55,363 bases of DNA. Source: Anderseniella sp. (GTDB taxonomy: Bacteria > Pseudomonadota > Alphaproteobacteria > Rhizobiales > Aestuariivirgaceae). A program made the position numbers and the translations under genes. A model generated the notes under the pieces. It saw only the letters and a program-made list of their open reading frames with translations, was not told where the DNA came from and searched no databases. The DNA is taken from positions 1 through 55,363 of the forward strand of contig DAOUPT010000018.1 of assembly GCA_030626025.1 (NCBI GenBank). The letters are read 5' to 3'. This document shows positions 1-7,818 of this stretch, piece after piece. The first letter of the stretch is position 1. Each line of letters starts with the position of its first letter.

Positions 1-606
1 CCACAAACATCCCGGTTAGATCAAAAATCTTGAAAAGAAGCGCGCACCGATGGATGCGAGAAACTTTAGCTAAATAATATGCACCACCGGCGCACGCGAC
101 ATGGCGATTTCGAAAGGTACAACCGCAAAAGGTTCAATCCTTTCGGAGACGTGTCAATCCGCTTGTTGGCTCTCAGTAAAAAGATGCTCTAAATGAGACT
201 TACTCCACCGTTCCAGAAACCCAGACCAACCTTCGAAAGGCAAGGGCGGGCAGCCTGCTTTTAAACCATTCCCGTGAAGGTACCGGGTACCAGTCTTATT
301 ACAAACCACGATCTGAAACGTCCGATGCGCTATCAGTCATCCCGTGACAGCCACGCTCAGCGGCGAGGCGGGGACACACGCAACCCCTGGTCATACTGGC
401 TCCTCGTGACAAACCAGCACTTTCAGGCGCCACCCAAACCCACCACCATAAAGGCGACCCGATGCAGTGTTTCAGTGCAGGCTGGTGAAAAGATAACTAA
501 CATACAAACAAGAACATAATAAGAACAAACAGCGGTGCATTGCTAGAGCCGATGATTTCAGCCTCCAGCTCGAGATTGTTATCAAACGTCCCACATTTCG
601 AAATGC
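1..606. other. Intergenic left edge, no gene supported
   Basis: About 600 bases without a convincing gene. The longest ATG frame, near 274-519 on the plus strand, has an arginine- and proline-rich low-information product, no ribosome binding site and no family resemblance. The minus strand has two short stop-free stretches, roughly 85-165 and 160-345, that lack starts and end in stops; they could be remnants of a gene lying beyond the flippase but I do not recognise them. The bases around 127-137 look like a tRNA T-arm, but no acceptor stem can be formed around them. I see no rRNA, tmRNA, SRP RNA or RNase P RNA signature. Confidence 0.5.
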
Positions 607-2025
607 TTATGGTGTTGACAGATCAGCTTTTAAACAAGAGTTTGACTGTTGCTGTTTGAGCAAAATGGCTCGAACCAAAATCACCGCCAGCAAAACACTT
701 ACCAAATTGCCAGTGATTGCGGCCCAGCCTGGCCCTGAAAACCCAAACCATTGCGAAAAGATAACCAGACTGAAAAGATAAGTTACCAGCCCGATCGAGC
801 GCACCCAAATGGCTGTTTCGGGGCGGTGAGTGGCATAAAACACCGGAAAGATTGGCGCGTTCACCCCGGTTATCGCTGCTGCCAGCACCAGTAGGATTGA
901 GAGTTGCACAATGTCCTGATATCCCGCGCCATAGCTGGCGTCGACAATAGCTGGCCTTGCCAGAGCGACAGTGACAGACAGCACAATGCCTCCGGTTAGC
1001 AGCACAGCCGCTGATTTTACAACAATTTTCCAGATATTGCCCGGCTCGCCCCGGCTGACCATTCGGGCAAATTCGGGATAAACAACTTGATCAATTAGCA
1101 AAATAGTTCGTGAAAGAAGGTTAGCGACTTCCTCGGCAATTTTATATATGGCCACATATTCCGTTCCCAGAAGAGGGCCCATCAGGATAAGCGGAAGCTG
1201 ACTCATGCCAGCGGCCAGTGTTGCATCAATATTACTTTTCCAGACAAACGGCCACACGCCCTGACGCTTTAGCCTGATGCCTGGTGATTTTTCCAACAGG
1301 GCTAGTGTCAGATGACGCCGTTGCAGTTCAATGAAGGCAAGAACCGGCAGGGCTAGTTTTCCCAGTAAGGAGCCGGCAAACCATGCAATCAGATAGCCCT
1401 CAAAACCGCTGTTCAGCCAGAAAGCAATCAGTACGCCGCCTAACCGGACTACAGGCATGACAAGCGCTCGAGCCGCCAGCATGTCAAACCGGTTAAACAG
1501 ACGGAAAATACCAATCGATGTGCCCTGTTGCGACACCAGAATTAAGGCGCAATAGCCATAGAGGTAAGGGCTGAGATGATTAACGTCAAAATTATGGGTC
1601 GTGCCATCAAATGCGGGAAGATGGCCAAGGAAGTTGACCACAAATGCTGCAAAGCCGATGGCAACAAGAAAGGCCACCATTGCAGCAATGTAATCCAGTG
1701 CCAGACAAAACCGGATCAGTTTTGCCAGCCCGGTAATGTCCTTATTGTGTAAATCATCGTTGCCGAAGCGAATCATGCTGCGCCATGATTCAAAGGTTGC
1801 TATTTTAGAGAACAGCACAACATAACCATGCAAAAATAACACGATCCCGAAATCTGTCTTTGAAAGCCCTTTGGCGGCAACAATCAACGTTGCAAAACCG
1901 ACCACGGCACTAAGGGTCTTTGCCACAAACATCAACCGTGCATTAGATAGAATCCGCCTGCCAACTTTACCTGGAGTTTCGATAGCAAGGTTTGCTGAAT
2001 GCTGTGAATGTTGTGCAATAATCAT
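607..2025 (-). CDS. Polysaccharide/O-antigen flippase-like membrane protein (MOP superfamily)
   Basis: A 472-residue, almost entirely hydrophobic protein with about 12 predicted membrane spans, the usual size and composition of Wzx/RfbX-type flippases in the MOP/MATE superfamily. These move lipid-linked sugar units across the inner membrane for capsule, exopolysaccharide or O-antigen assembly. The N terminus has a polar lead of about 20 residues and then the first span, as in this family; a conserved-looking Gly/Pro-rich segment lies around residues 255-290. The ATG start has only a weak ribosome binding site. No glycosyltransferase genes are adjacent, but a polyprenyl-phosphate sugar transferase lies in the same window at 21567-23000, so both may serve one surface polysaccharide. 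Membership in the superfamily is fairly sure; the substrate is unknown. Confidence 0.75.
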   Translation of the reverse strand: MIIAQHSQHSANLAIETPGKVGRRILSNARLMFVAKTLSAVVGFATLIVAAKGLSKTDFGIVLFLHGYVVLFSKIATFESWRSMIRFGNDDLHNKDITGLAKLIRFCLALDYIAAMVAFLVAIGFAAFVVNFLGHLPAFDGTTHNFDVNHLSPYLYGYCALILVSQQGTSIGIFRLFNRFDMLAARALVMPVVRLGGVLIAFWLNSGFEGYLIAWFAGSLLGKLALPVLAFIELQRRHLTLALLEKSPGIRLKRQGVWPFVWKSNIDATLAAGMSQLPLILMGPLLGTEYVAIYKIAEEVANLLSRTILLIDQVVYPEFARMVSRGEPGNIWKIVVKSAAVLLTGGIVLSVTVALARPAIVDASYGAGYQDIVQLSILLVLAAAITGVNAPIFPVFYATHRPETAIWVRSIGLVTYLFSLVIFSQWFGFSGPGWAAITGNLVSVLLAVILVRAILLKQQQSNSCLKADLSTP

Positions 2026-2135
2026 CAGGAAACATATAGTTTATTACCCCTCCATTGCGATCAACTTTCGATCATATACTCGTGTGCTAACGTGATGATT
2101 CCATGATGTTTTTGTCCACTATTGGAAAATGAAAA

Positions 2136-2165
2136 CGGCTGCAGTTTGACGAGAAACTGCAGCCG
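2136..2165 (-). terminator. Rho-independent terminator
   Basis: A perfect 12-bp inverted repeat (CGGCTGCAGTTT with AAACTGCAGCCG) encloses a 6-base loop. Read on the minus strand the stem is followed by GTTTTCATTTT, a T-rich tail. It lies downstream of the minus-strand cyclase gene and the tail-like remnant, and before the flippase start, so it probably ends the cyclase transcript. Confidence 0.8.
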
Positions 2166-2201
2166 ATGACCTGTTGAAAAGTGACATGGGAAAAGTAATA
2201 C

Positions 2202-2324
2202 TTATTCAGCGATTTTCTTTTTCATATCACCCATTTCCTTGTGGTCCCCCTCCGGCGAGGTGGTCGGGTCAATCAGATAAACATTATTTCCATCAAGGCC
2301 TGTACTATTTAAATAACTTCCGCC
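2202..2324 (-). pseudogene. Remnant of a PCuAC-like His/Met/Lys-rich C-terminal tail
   Basis: On the minus strand, in frame with and 12 bases past the stop of the cyclase gene, 40 codons stay open and end DHKEMGDMKKKIAE-stop. The PCuAC gene 1.5 kb upstream ends DHKKMDGMKKKKATN. The DNA agrees at 28 of 33 aligned bases across this motif by my count. The stretch has no ATG, GTG or TTG start, and a TAA stop closes it upstream, so it cannot be translated alone as a normal gene. I infer the 3' end of a duplicated copper-chaperone gene whose body was lost or replaced. Translation by stop-codon readthrough from the cyclase is a less likely alternative. The terminator at 2136-2165 lies just beyond it, as expected for an old gene end. 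Confidence 0.5.
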
Positions 2325-2336
2325 TTACCCATACCC

Positions 2337-3473
2337 CTAAGAACTAAACAATTCTATCGGGCCAATATTTTTCGCCTCAGCTTTCAAATGGCGTCCATAT
2401 CTCTGTCTGACCGGCTTGCTCAGTTCACTATGAAATTCTCCGCTCAAACGTATCGGCCCGACCTCATGGGTTCCATCCAGTAAATCTGCATCGTGTAATT
2501 GTTCCAGCCGGGCAGCTTTATTTACTTCTGGACCAATGAGGGTAAATTGATGACGTTCCGTTGAACCAAAGTCGCCGCTTAATACCATGCCGATATGCAG
2601 TCCTATGCGAAGATGAAGGGGCACATTGCCTATCTTGATATCTGATACCGCTTTGATGACTTCTTCGGCCGCTTTGAGTGCTTCCATACACTTCGAGCCT
2701 GCCGATTCATCTTCTGATATAACCCAAAATGCCATCAAGCCATCGCCCATGAACTTGTCAATGTGTCCGCCGCGTCCAGTGATTGGAGCCGATTGAGCAT
2801 TGAAAAACCTTTGGACGATATCCGCGGTTCTGTTGGGTGGCAGTTGAACAATGAATTGGCTGAAATCGGCGATATCAGAAAACCAGATTATTGCGCGATC
2901 GATCCGGTAATCAGTCAGGCTGGTCGCGCCTGATTGCAACCGCCGCCCCAAGGCATACTCATTGGTGTAGGCCCGAAGAATGTGAGTGTCGTCTTCCAGT
3001 TGCCGACTGAGCGTAAATGTCTTGCTACTTGCGTCTTTTAGTTTGAGGGAAATTATCTTGGCTATATTTCGCCAGATAATGTCAGCTTGCGGGTGCTGTT
3101 CAATACTGATTTTTGAAATTTCCAAAAGCTCGACCTGATTTTCACTGGCCACAAGGTCATACCAGCGACGACATCCATTACCGAGAAGATTTTGCTCCCC
3201 GACCACCTCGTTCTGTTGACGAATAAACAGCGTCCTGTTGCCTTCGCGCACAGCGACAGAACCGAGAACGATGACCCAAAGAACTTCAGCAGCTTCACCA
3301 CGCTGGCAGACGAATTCATTTTCAGATAATCGACGCGGCTGGGCATCCAGTCCACAAATATCAGTCACATCATCGATAAGCCCACTTGCCACCAATGCGG
3401 CTACATACCTCGCCCGCAGGCCCTCCTGAGGCCGCGATTTCTGTGAAGAAGGCTTTTTCAACTCTATTGTCAT
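2337..3473 (-). CDS. Class III adenylate/guanylate cyclase with N-terminal cyclic-nucleotide-binding domain
   Basis: A soluble 378-residue signalling protein. Residues about 45-150 form a Crp-type cyclic-nucleotide-binding (cupin) domain with the pattern LSENEFVCQRGE and the GEQNLLGNG turn. Residues about 190-340 form a class III cyclase domain. Both metal-binding aspartates are present (IWFSDIADF and KFMGDGLMAFW), as is the transition-state Asn/Arg pair in VNKAARLEQL, so it is probably active. It would convert ATP or GTP to a cyclic nucleotide, and the attached sensor domain suggests feedback by its product. The ATG start is at 3473. No obvious partner gene lies next to it. The architecture is clear; nucleotide specificity cannot be read safely by eye. 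Confidence 0.85.
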   Translation of the reverse strand: MTIELKKPSSQKSRPQEGLRARYVAALVASGLIDDVTDICGLDAQPRRLSENEFVCQRGEAAEVLWVIVLGSVAVREGNRTLFIRQQNEVVGEQNLLGNGCRRWYDLVASENQVELLEISKISIEQHPQADIIWRNIAKIISLKLKDASSKTFTLSRQLEDDTHILRAYTNEYALGRRLQSGATSLTDYRIDRAIIWFSDIADFSQFIVQLPPNRTADIVQRFFNAQSAPITGRGGHIDKFMGDGLMAFWVISEDESAGSKCMEALKAAEEVIKAVSDIKIGNVPLHLRIGLHIGMVLSGDFGSTERHQFTLIGPEVNKAARLEQLHDADLLDGTHEVGPIRLSGEFHSELSKPVRQRYGRHLKAEAKNIGPIELFSS

Positions 3474-3659
3474 AATGGTGCACTCTGAACTTGTTCAAGA
3501 CCACTGTGCTAAAGTACACTCTCAAGATAGCATTACAATGTCAGCCAAAAGTTGACTCACATCAATCAAATGTAAGCTGATACGCCCAAAGCCCCGTGCG
3601 AAGCATCAACTTTTAGTCCAGTCAGTATCGGGAAATTGCAGATGTTCCGGCCAAGGGGG

Positions 3660-3687
3660 GCAAGTCGGGATAATTTTTCCGACTCGC
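3660..3687 (-). terminator. Possible hairpin terminator after the copper chaperone gene
   Basis: A 9-bp stem with one G-T wobble (GCAAGTCGG with CCGACTCGC) and a 10-base loop sits 13 bases beyond the PCuAC stop codon. On the minus strand no T tract follows the stem, so it may be a 3'-end stabilising hairpin rather than an intrinsic terminator. Confidence 0.3.
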
Positions 3688-3700
3688 ACAGCATACCGCT

Positions 3701-4222
3701 TTAATTCGTTGCTTTCTTCTTTTTCATGCCGTCCATTTTCTTGTGGTCCATCTTCATTGGCATTTTCATCTTCATATGGCCGGTCATTTTTACCACCGGC
3801 ACCATTACAGTCATCGATTTGGCATGTTCGAAATTCAGTTTCAGTTTAAACGTGTCACCGACTTTCAGTTTTGAATGCACACCGATAACCATCACATGCA
3901 GGCCGCCCGATTTCAGTTCGACTTTGCCGTTGGCCGGGATGGCGATAAACTCAACCGGGCGCATTTTGAAGACGCCGTTTTCTTTCAAATGGGTATGCAG
4001 TTCGATTTTGCGGGCCACATCACCTTCGACTGAAACAAGCTTGTCGGCTTGTCCACCCATGTTGTGAATGGTGAAAAATGCAGCAGTGTTTTTGGCAACG
4101 CCAAGGCTTGGCCGGGCGCGCGGGTTTTCGATTTTGTAGCCATCAGCAAGAACAGCAGGGATGGTCATGGTCAGCGCAGCAGCAACAGCAGCAGAGGCAA
4201 AAAGGGGTTTGAAGTAATTCAT
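3701..4222 (-). CDS. Periplasmic copper chaperone PCuAC
   Basis: A 173-residue secreted protein with a Sec signal peptide (residues 1-26, cleavage after VLA). It matches the PCuAC/DUF461 family, which binds Cu(I) in the periplasm and hands it to the CuA site of cytochrome c oxidase together with Sco. The copper ligands follow the family pattern: His in ELHTHL, Met in GVFKMRP, then His and Met in GGLHVMVIG. The C terminus has an extra Met/His/Lys-rich tail (HMKMKMPMKMDHKKMDGMKKKK), common in this family and able to bind more copper. It follows a DUF2946 gene by 110 bases on the same strand, which supports a copper module. A degraded copy of its tail lies at 2202-2324. Confidence 0.9.
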   Translation of the reverse strand: MNYFKPLFASAAVAAALTMTIPAVLADGYKIENPRARPSLGVAKNTAAFFTIHNMGGQADKLVSVEGDVARKIELHTHLKENGVFKMRPVEFIAIPANGKVELKSGGLHVMVIGVHSKLKVGDTFKLKLNFEHAKSMTVMVPVVKMTGHMKMKMPMKMDHKKMDGMKKKKATN

Positions 4223-4332
4223 TTTCGGGAACTTTCACAAAGCGGTAAATATCGTAATAAACATCAAAAAACATCCTCCGGCTTTTGCTCATGCAAAGCC
4301 GAAGGACATCCTCTTAAACATCGAAATAGAGA

Positions 4333-4725
4333 TTAGGCTTTGGCTGGTGGTGCGCGCGCTTTAAATCCGAGGATTTGCAATCCCGCCGGGATTGAGTGCA
4401 TATCAGGTCGAACAATTTGTTCGCCAAAATGCAAACGTGGTGCCAGACCAGATGTAGAGGGTGGAACATCGGCACTGTCATTCAGACCGGCAGTTAAACA
4501 AACAAGACATTCGTTTTGGCCCGATTGCTGGCTGTTTTTATCACCAACGGGAACAAGCCCACCGCTTTGTGTGAGTTGTTTAAGGCCCGAGGATGTACAA
4601 ATGACAATCCCCACAACGCCCTGATCGGGGCGTGACACAGCCAGCGCCAGCGGCACAAAAAGTTGCGCCACAAACAGTGTCGCAAATGCCCAGATCAAGC
4701 GCGTGTTTTGCCTTAAAAACTTCAT
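4333..4725 (-). CDS. DUF2946-like exported protein, probably copper-associated
   Basis: A 130-residue protein with an N-terminal signal or membrane anchor (residues about 8-29) and a short periplasmic domain. It carries three cysteines, one in GIVICTSSG and two in NECLVCLTAG, spaced as in DUF2946 proteins. Those are repeatedly found beside PCuAC, Sco and TonB copper receptors in proteobacteria; their biochemical role is not established. It lies between a MocR gene (27 bases upstream) and the PCuAC gene, all on the minus strand, so co-transcription is plausible. The family call rests on size, cysteine pattern and context, and is moderate. Confidence 0.65.
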   Translation of the reverse strand: MKFLRQNTRLIWAFATLFVAQLFVPLALAVSRPDQGVVGIVICTSSGLKQLTQSGGLVPVGDKNSQQSGQNECLVCLTAGLNDSADVPPSTSGLAPRLHFGEQIVRPDMHSIPAGLQILGFKARAPPAKA

Positions 4726-4752
4726 GTAGTCATACTACCTGTCAGGCCGCGA

Positions 4753-6237
4753 TTAGCAATTGATAATTGTCAATGCTGCTGCCAACCGCCGCACCGCCCC
4801 GGTCAACTCGTTTTCATCAAAACCGGCATAACCAGCAATCAGGCCCTGTTGCGTTTCTTGTTGCGTATCTGGTCCTGAGTAACTTTTAGATAATGGCAAC
4901 AGCACAACCCCCACTTCGCCGGCCCGGCGACAGATTTCCACATCGCTCATTTTACCGGCCAATTTGTTACCCAATCTGCCAACCAGATGCATGCCACCAC
5001 CGGCTGCTTTAAATTCGATAAGGCCGTGCAAATGTTCTTGTGCTGCGGCAACGAAAACCTGTTGCCGGGCGCCATAGGTCCGGCGCATGCGGCGAATGTG
5101 GCTGGCATAGGCACCACTTTGCATGAATTGCGCCAGCACCGGCTGGGCCAGCCCGGCAGCATTAGGACCGTTTTTCCTCATCACCGCCCGCATTTTCGGC
5201 AGGGATTTTTGCGGCACCACCATATATCCCAACCGCAGGGATTTTGAAAACACCTTGGAAAAACTGCCGAGATAAATCACCGCGCCTTCTTGGGCCAGAC
5301 TCATCAGGGCAGGCAATGGCTGGCCCACATAACGATATTCACTGTCATAGTCATCCTCGATAACAAACCGCTCACCATGCGCTGCCCAATCAAGCAGTTG
5401 CAACCGTCGGGCCAACGGCATTGTGATGCCGAGCGGGTAATGCCGTGAAGCGGTGGTAATGGCGCAAAGCGGTTGTTGTTGCAGTGCTGCCAGCGCCTCA
5501 ACGCTCAGACCCTGCTCATCGACTGGTACATGCTGAACGGTAATTTGCGATCTTTGCAGTATCCGGCTGAATAAATTGTACCCCGGTTCTTCGAGAGCCA
5601 CACTTTGGTCAGGTTCGATCAAGCTGTCGACAATGGTTTGTATCGCCTCACTGGCCCCCGAAGTAATCACCACCTGTTCAGGGTGACAATTTATGCCGCG
5701 CCAGACCCGCAAATGTTCGGCAATCTGTACCCGCAGCGGCCACCAGCCAAGCGGATCGGCGTTGGCCAGTAGGCTCTCATGCGGGTTTGACCAGACCCGT
5801 TGAAACAGCTTGGCCCATTGTTTGTGCGGAAACAATCTCATGTCGGGGCTGGTTGGTTGAAATGGCTGAAAAGTCTTGGGCGGATGTGCATCTGTATTGA
5901 TGGCAATAAATGGTTTGCTGACCTCTGGCACCTCGTCGGGCAAACCATCGGCGACAAAAGCCCCGGCACCATGGCGGCTTTCAATATAACCTTCGGCCGT
6001 CAATTGATCATAGGCGGTAACAATGGTAACCCGCGACACCGATAGTTCGCTGGCAAATTTGCGGGTCGAGGGCAATTTGCTGCCCGGCCCCAACCGACCG
6101 CTCAATATGATCCGCCGCAGCGCCTGCACCAATTGTTCAAACAAAGGCTGGCTGGCGTGTCGGTCAAGCACAACATCAAGAATGGCGGCATCGGTAATAG
6201 TGGTATTGTTCATTTTATCAAAACTGGATATTTTCAA
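4753..6237 (-). CDS. MocR/PdxR-family regulator (GntR helix-turn-helix plus aminotransferase fold)
   Basis: A 494-residue fusion. Residues about 25-95 are a GntR winged helix (LPSTRKFASELSVSRVTIVTAYDQL, then GYIESRHGAGAFV). The rest is a class I aminotransferase-like domain with the PLP lysine in YLGSFSKVFSKSLRLGY. MocR proteins use PLP or amino-acid ligands to control genes of vitamin B6, GABA, taurine or other amino compounds. A second ATG eight codons in (MNNTT) could be the true start; neither has a strong ribosome binding site. It is divergent from the redoxin gene across 57 bases and only 27 bases ahead of the DUF2946 copper gene, so its target is unclear. Another MocR is at 45621-47090. 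Confidence 0.88.
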   Translation of the reverse strand: MKISSFDKMNNTTITDAAILDVVLDRHASQPLFEQLVQALRRIILSGRLGPGSKLPSTRKFASELSVSRVTIVTAYDQLTAEGYIESRHGAGAFVADGLPDEVPEVSKPFIAINTDAHPPKTFQPFQPTSPDMRLFPHKQWAKLFQRVWSNPHESLLANADPLGWWPLRVQIAEHLRVWRGINCHPEQVVITSGASEAIQTIVDSLIEPDQSVALEEPGYNLFSRILQRSQITVQHVPVDEQGLSVEALAALQQQPLCAITTASRHYPLGITMPLARRLQLLDWAAHGERFVIEDDYDSEYRYVGQPLPALMSLAQEGAVIYLGSFSKVFSKSLRLGYMVVPQKSLPKMRAVMRKNGPNAAGLAQPVLAQFMQSGAYASHIRRMRRTYGARQQVFVAAAQEHLHGLIEFKAAGGGMHLVGRLGNKLAGKMSDVEICRRAGEVGVVLLPLSKSYSGPDTQQETQQGLIAGYAGFDENELTGAVRRLAAALTIINC

Positions 6238-6294
6238 AAGGCCATTTTGCTGTGAATTTCATCACAAAGCAATAGGACAAAGATCGGAGTCTCA

Positions 6295-6864
6295 ATGCGA
6301 AATCTGGAAGATGTAGACTGGTCGCAAATCCCCGCACCACAAGATGACGGCGATACAGCTCACTTGCAGGGAACCCCGGTTCCCGTAGTCAAGCTACCAT
6401 CAACTGCGGGCGGGAAAGTCGATCTGACCGAACTTGCCGGATATTGCGTTGTTTATATCTACCCGCGAACAGGGCGACCTGATCAGGCCTTGCCCACCGG
6501 TTGGAACATGATTCCGGGCGCCCGTGGCTGCACGCCACAATCATGCGCCTTTCGCGATCATTTTACCGATTTGAAAAACGCCGGGGCGCAGCATCTTTTT
6601 GGCTTGTCAGTGCAATCCACCGGTTACCAGAAAGAAGCAGTACAGCGAATGCATCTGCCCTTTGCCCTGCTAAGCGATGAAGCCGCGCAATTTTCAACGG
6701 CTTTGGCCTTGCCGACATTTGAAGCAGACGGCATGGTCTTGCTGAAACGCATGACGCTTATCATTCACAACGGGATCATCGTGCGCGTTTTCTATCCGGT
6801 GTTTCCGCCCGACCAGGATGCCGAAAACGTCATTTCCTGGTTGGAAGAAAACCTATCTTTATAA
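6295..6864 (+). CDS. Peroxiredoxin-like redoxin (AhpC/TSA superfamily)
   Basis: A 189-residue cytosolic thioredoxin-fold protein. After a polar lead, VVYIYPRTGRPDQALPTGW is followed by GARGCTPQSCAFRDHF, which places a candidate peroxidatic cysteine in GCTPQSC, as in bacterioferritin-comigratory-type peroxiredoxins. The second cysteine of this motif, four residues on, could be the resolving one. Such proteins reduce hydroperoxides using thioredoxin-like donors. The insertion between the PRTG strand and the cysteine motif is longer than in typical BCP. GGAG lies six bases before the ATG. It is divergent from the MocR gene, so the two may be linked in regulation, and convergent with the SIMPL gene 12 bases away. 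Confidence 0.7.
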   Translation: MRNLEDVDWSQIPAPQDDGDTAHLQGTPVPVVKLPSTAGGKVDLTELAGYCVVYIYPRTGRPDQALPTGWNMIPGARGCTPQSCAFRDHFTDLKNAGAQHLFGLSVQSTGYQKEAVQRMHLPFALLSDEAAQFSTALALPTFEADGMVLLKRMTLIIHNGIIVRVFYPVFPPDQDAENVISWLEENLSL

Positions 6865-6876
6865 ATCAGAACGTCA

Positions 6877-7614
6877 TTATTCGACGTTATAGCTAACTCT
6901 GGCCGTCACGCTCACCACAATCGATTGTTGCCGATTGTGGCGACTGTGCCTTGGAGTGTTAACATTTGATCGCACAACATTCTTCAACTCACGGCCTTGT
7001 TGTGTGGCTTGCTCGACAGCTTTAGAGCGGGCCATGTCGAGAGCCCGTTTTTTAAGCCCTGAAATTTGTTTGTCCCATTCGCTTTGTGAAAAGGAAAACT
7101 GCATACTACGGACACTTGTTACTCTGTCGCCAGCAATTTTTCCAATCTGAGCCAATATATCATTATCGGCTTTGAAGGTTAAAATAACCGACATTGTTCC
7201 GTTGAATGTTTTTTTTGGTTCATTGTCTTTCTTGAAAGAAGAACGTGCTCTTCGCGAACGGACATTCAGCGACGTGCTTGAGTTGTTAACAACTTCTACG
7301 CCGAGGTCTTTTGCAGCATCGATCAACTCATCCTTTTGCCGCGAAAGGGCACCGATCGCGCTGCCAGCATTTTCTCCCAACGAACTAATGCCAAAATTCA
7401 CCGTAACAAGGTCAGCTTTCAGGATCATTACAGCCGTGCCTGTACTGCGGATAGGACGGGCATGGCTCAAACGCCGAATGGGGTTTAAGCTGTTTTTGAT
7501 TGCCTGCCTGAGATCCAGTTGCAGCGCCGGGGATTGTTCGGCACTCGCACTCTGAAACGGGATCACCAAACCTGCCGTGCAGACCACGGCCAAAACGAAA
7601 CCAACTTTGCGCAT
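6877..7614 (-). CDS. SIMPL domain (DUF541) exported protein
   Basis: A 245-residue protein with a clear Sec signal peptide (residues 1-25, ending SASA). The mature part fits the SIMPL/DUF541 fold: an opening strand around ISVRSTGTAVMILKAD, long central helices, and a closing region in which AMARS/DMARSKAVEQATQQGRELKNVVRS leads into SVTARVSYNVE. Family members are periplasmic or outer-membrane proteins, studied as BP26/Omp28 in Brucella and YggE in E. coli; the latter is tied to reduced oxidative stress. No enzymatic residues are known. The gap to the divergent gene at 7819 is 204 bases. It is single-gene by layout, convergent with the redoxin gene. Confidence 0.8.
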   Translation of the reverse strand: MRKVGFVLAVVCTAGLVIPFQSASAEQSPALQLDLRQAIKNSLNPIRRLSHARPIRSTGTAVMILKADLVTVNFGISSLGENAGSAIGALSRQKDELIDAAKDLGVEVVNNSSTSLNVRSRRARSSFKKDNEPKKTFNGTMSVILTFKADNDILAQIGKIAGDRVTSVRSMQFSFSQSEWDKQISGLKKRALDMARSKAVEQATQQGRELKNVVRSNVNTPRHSRHNRQQSIVVSVTARVSYNVE

Positions 7615-7818
7615 ATCTATTCTCCTAAATCTGAAATTACTGCTGCACTTATAATGCGCATTTCTTATTATGATTATAAAATTATGGATAAAGTTTGTTC
7701 AAAACGGTGCAGGTTTTGGTGACAATTCTGGAAACTTATACGTCGCCAGAAAAATTTATTTGTCATTCCGGCATTGGCGATATACCTTAAAGGAAAATAA
7801 AAACAGCAGGGTAGGAAT

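Noticed and set aside
110-150. T-arm-like bases GGTTCAATCC suggesting a tRNA
   Set aside because: No matching acceptor, D or anticodon stems can be drawn in the surrounding 80 bases.
274-519. 81-codon plus-strand frame with ATG near the left edge
   Set aside because: No ribosome binding site, low-complexity product, no family resemblance; I leave the region without a gene.
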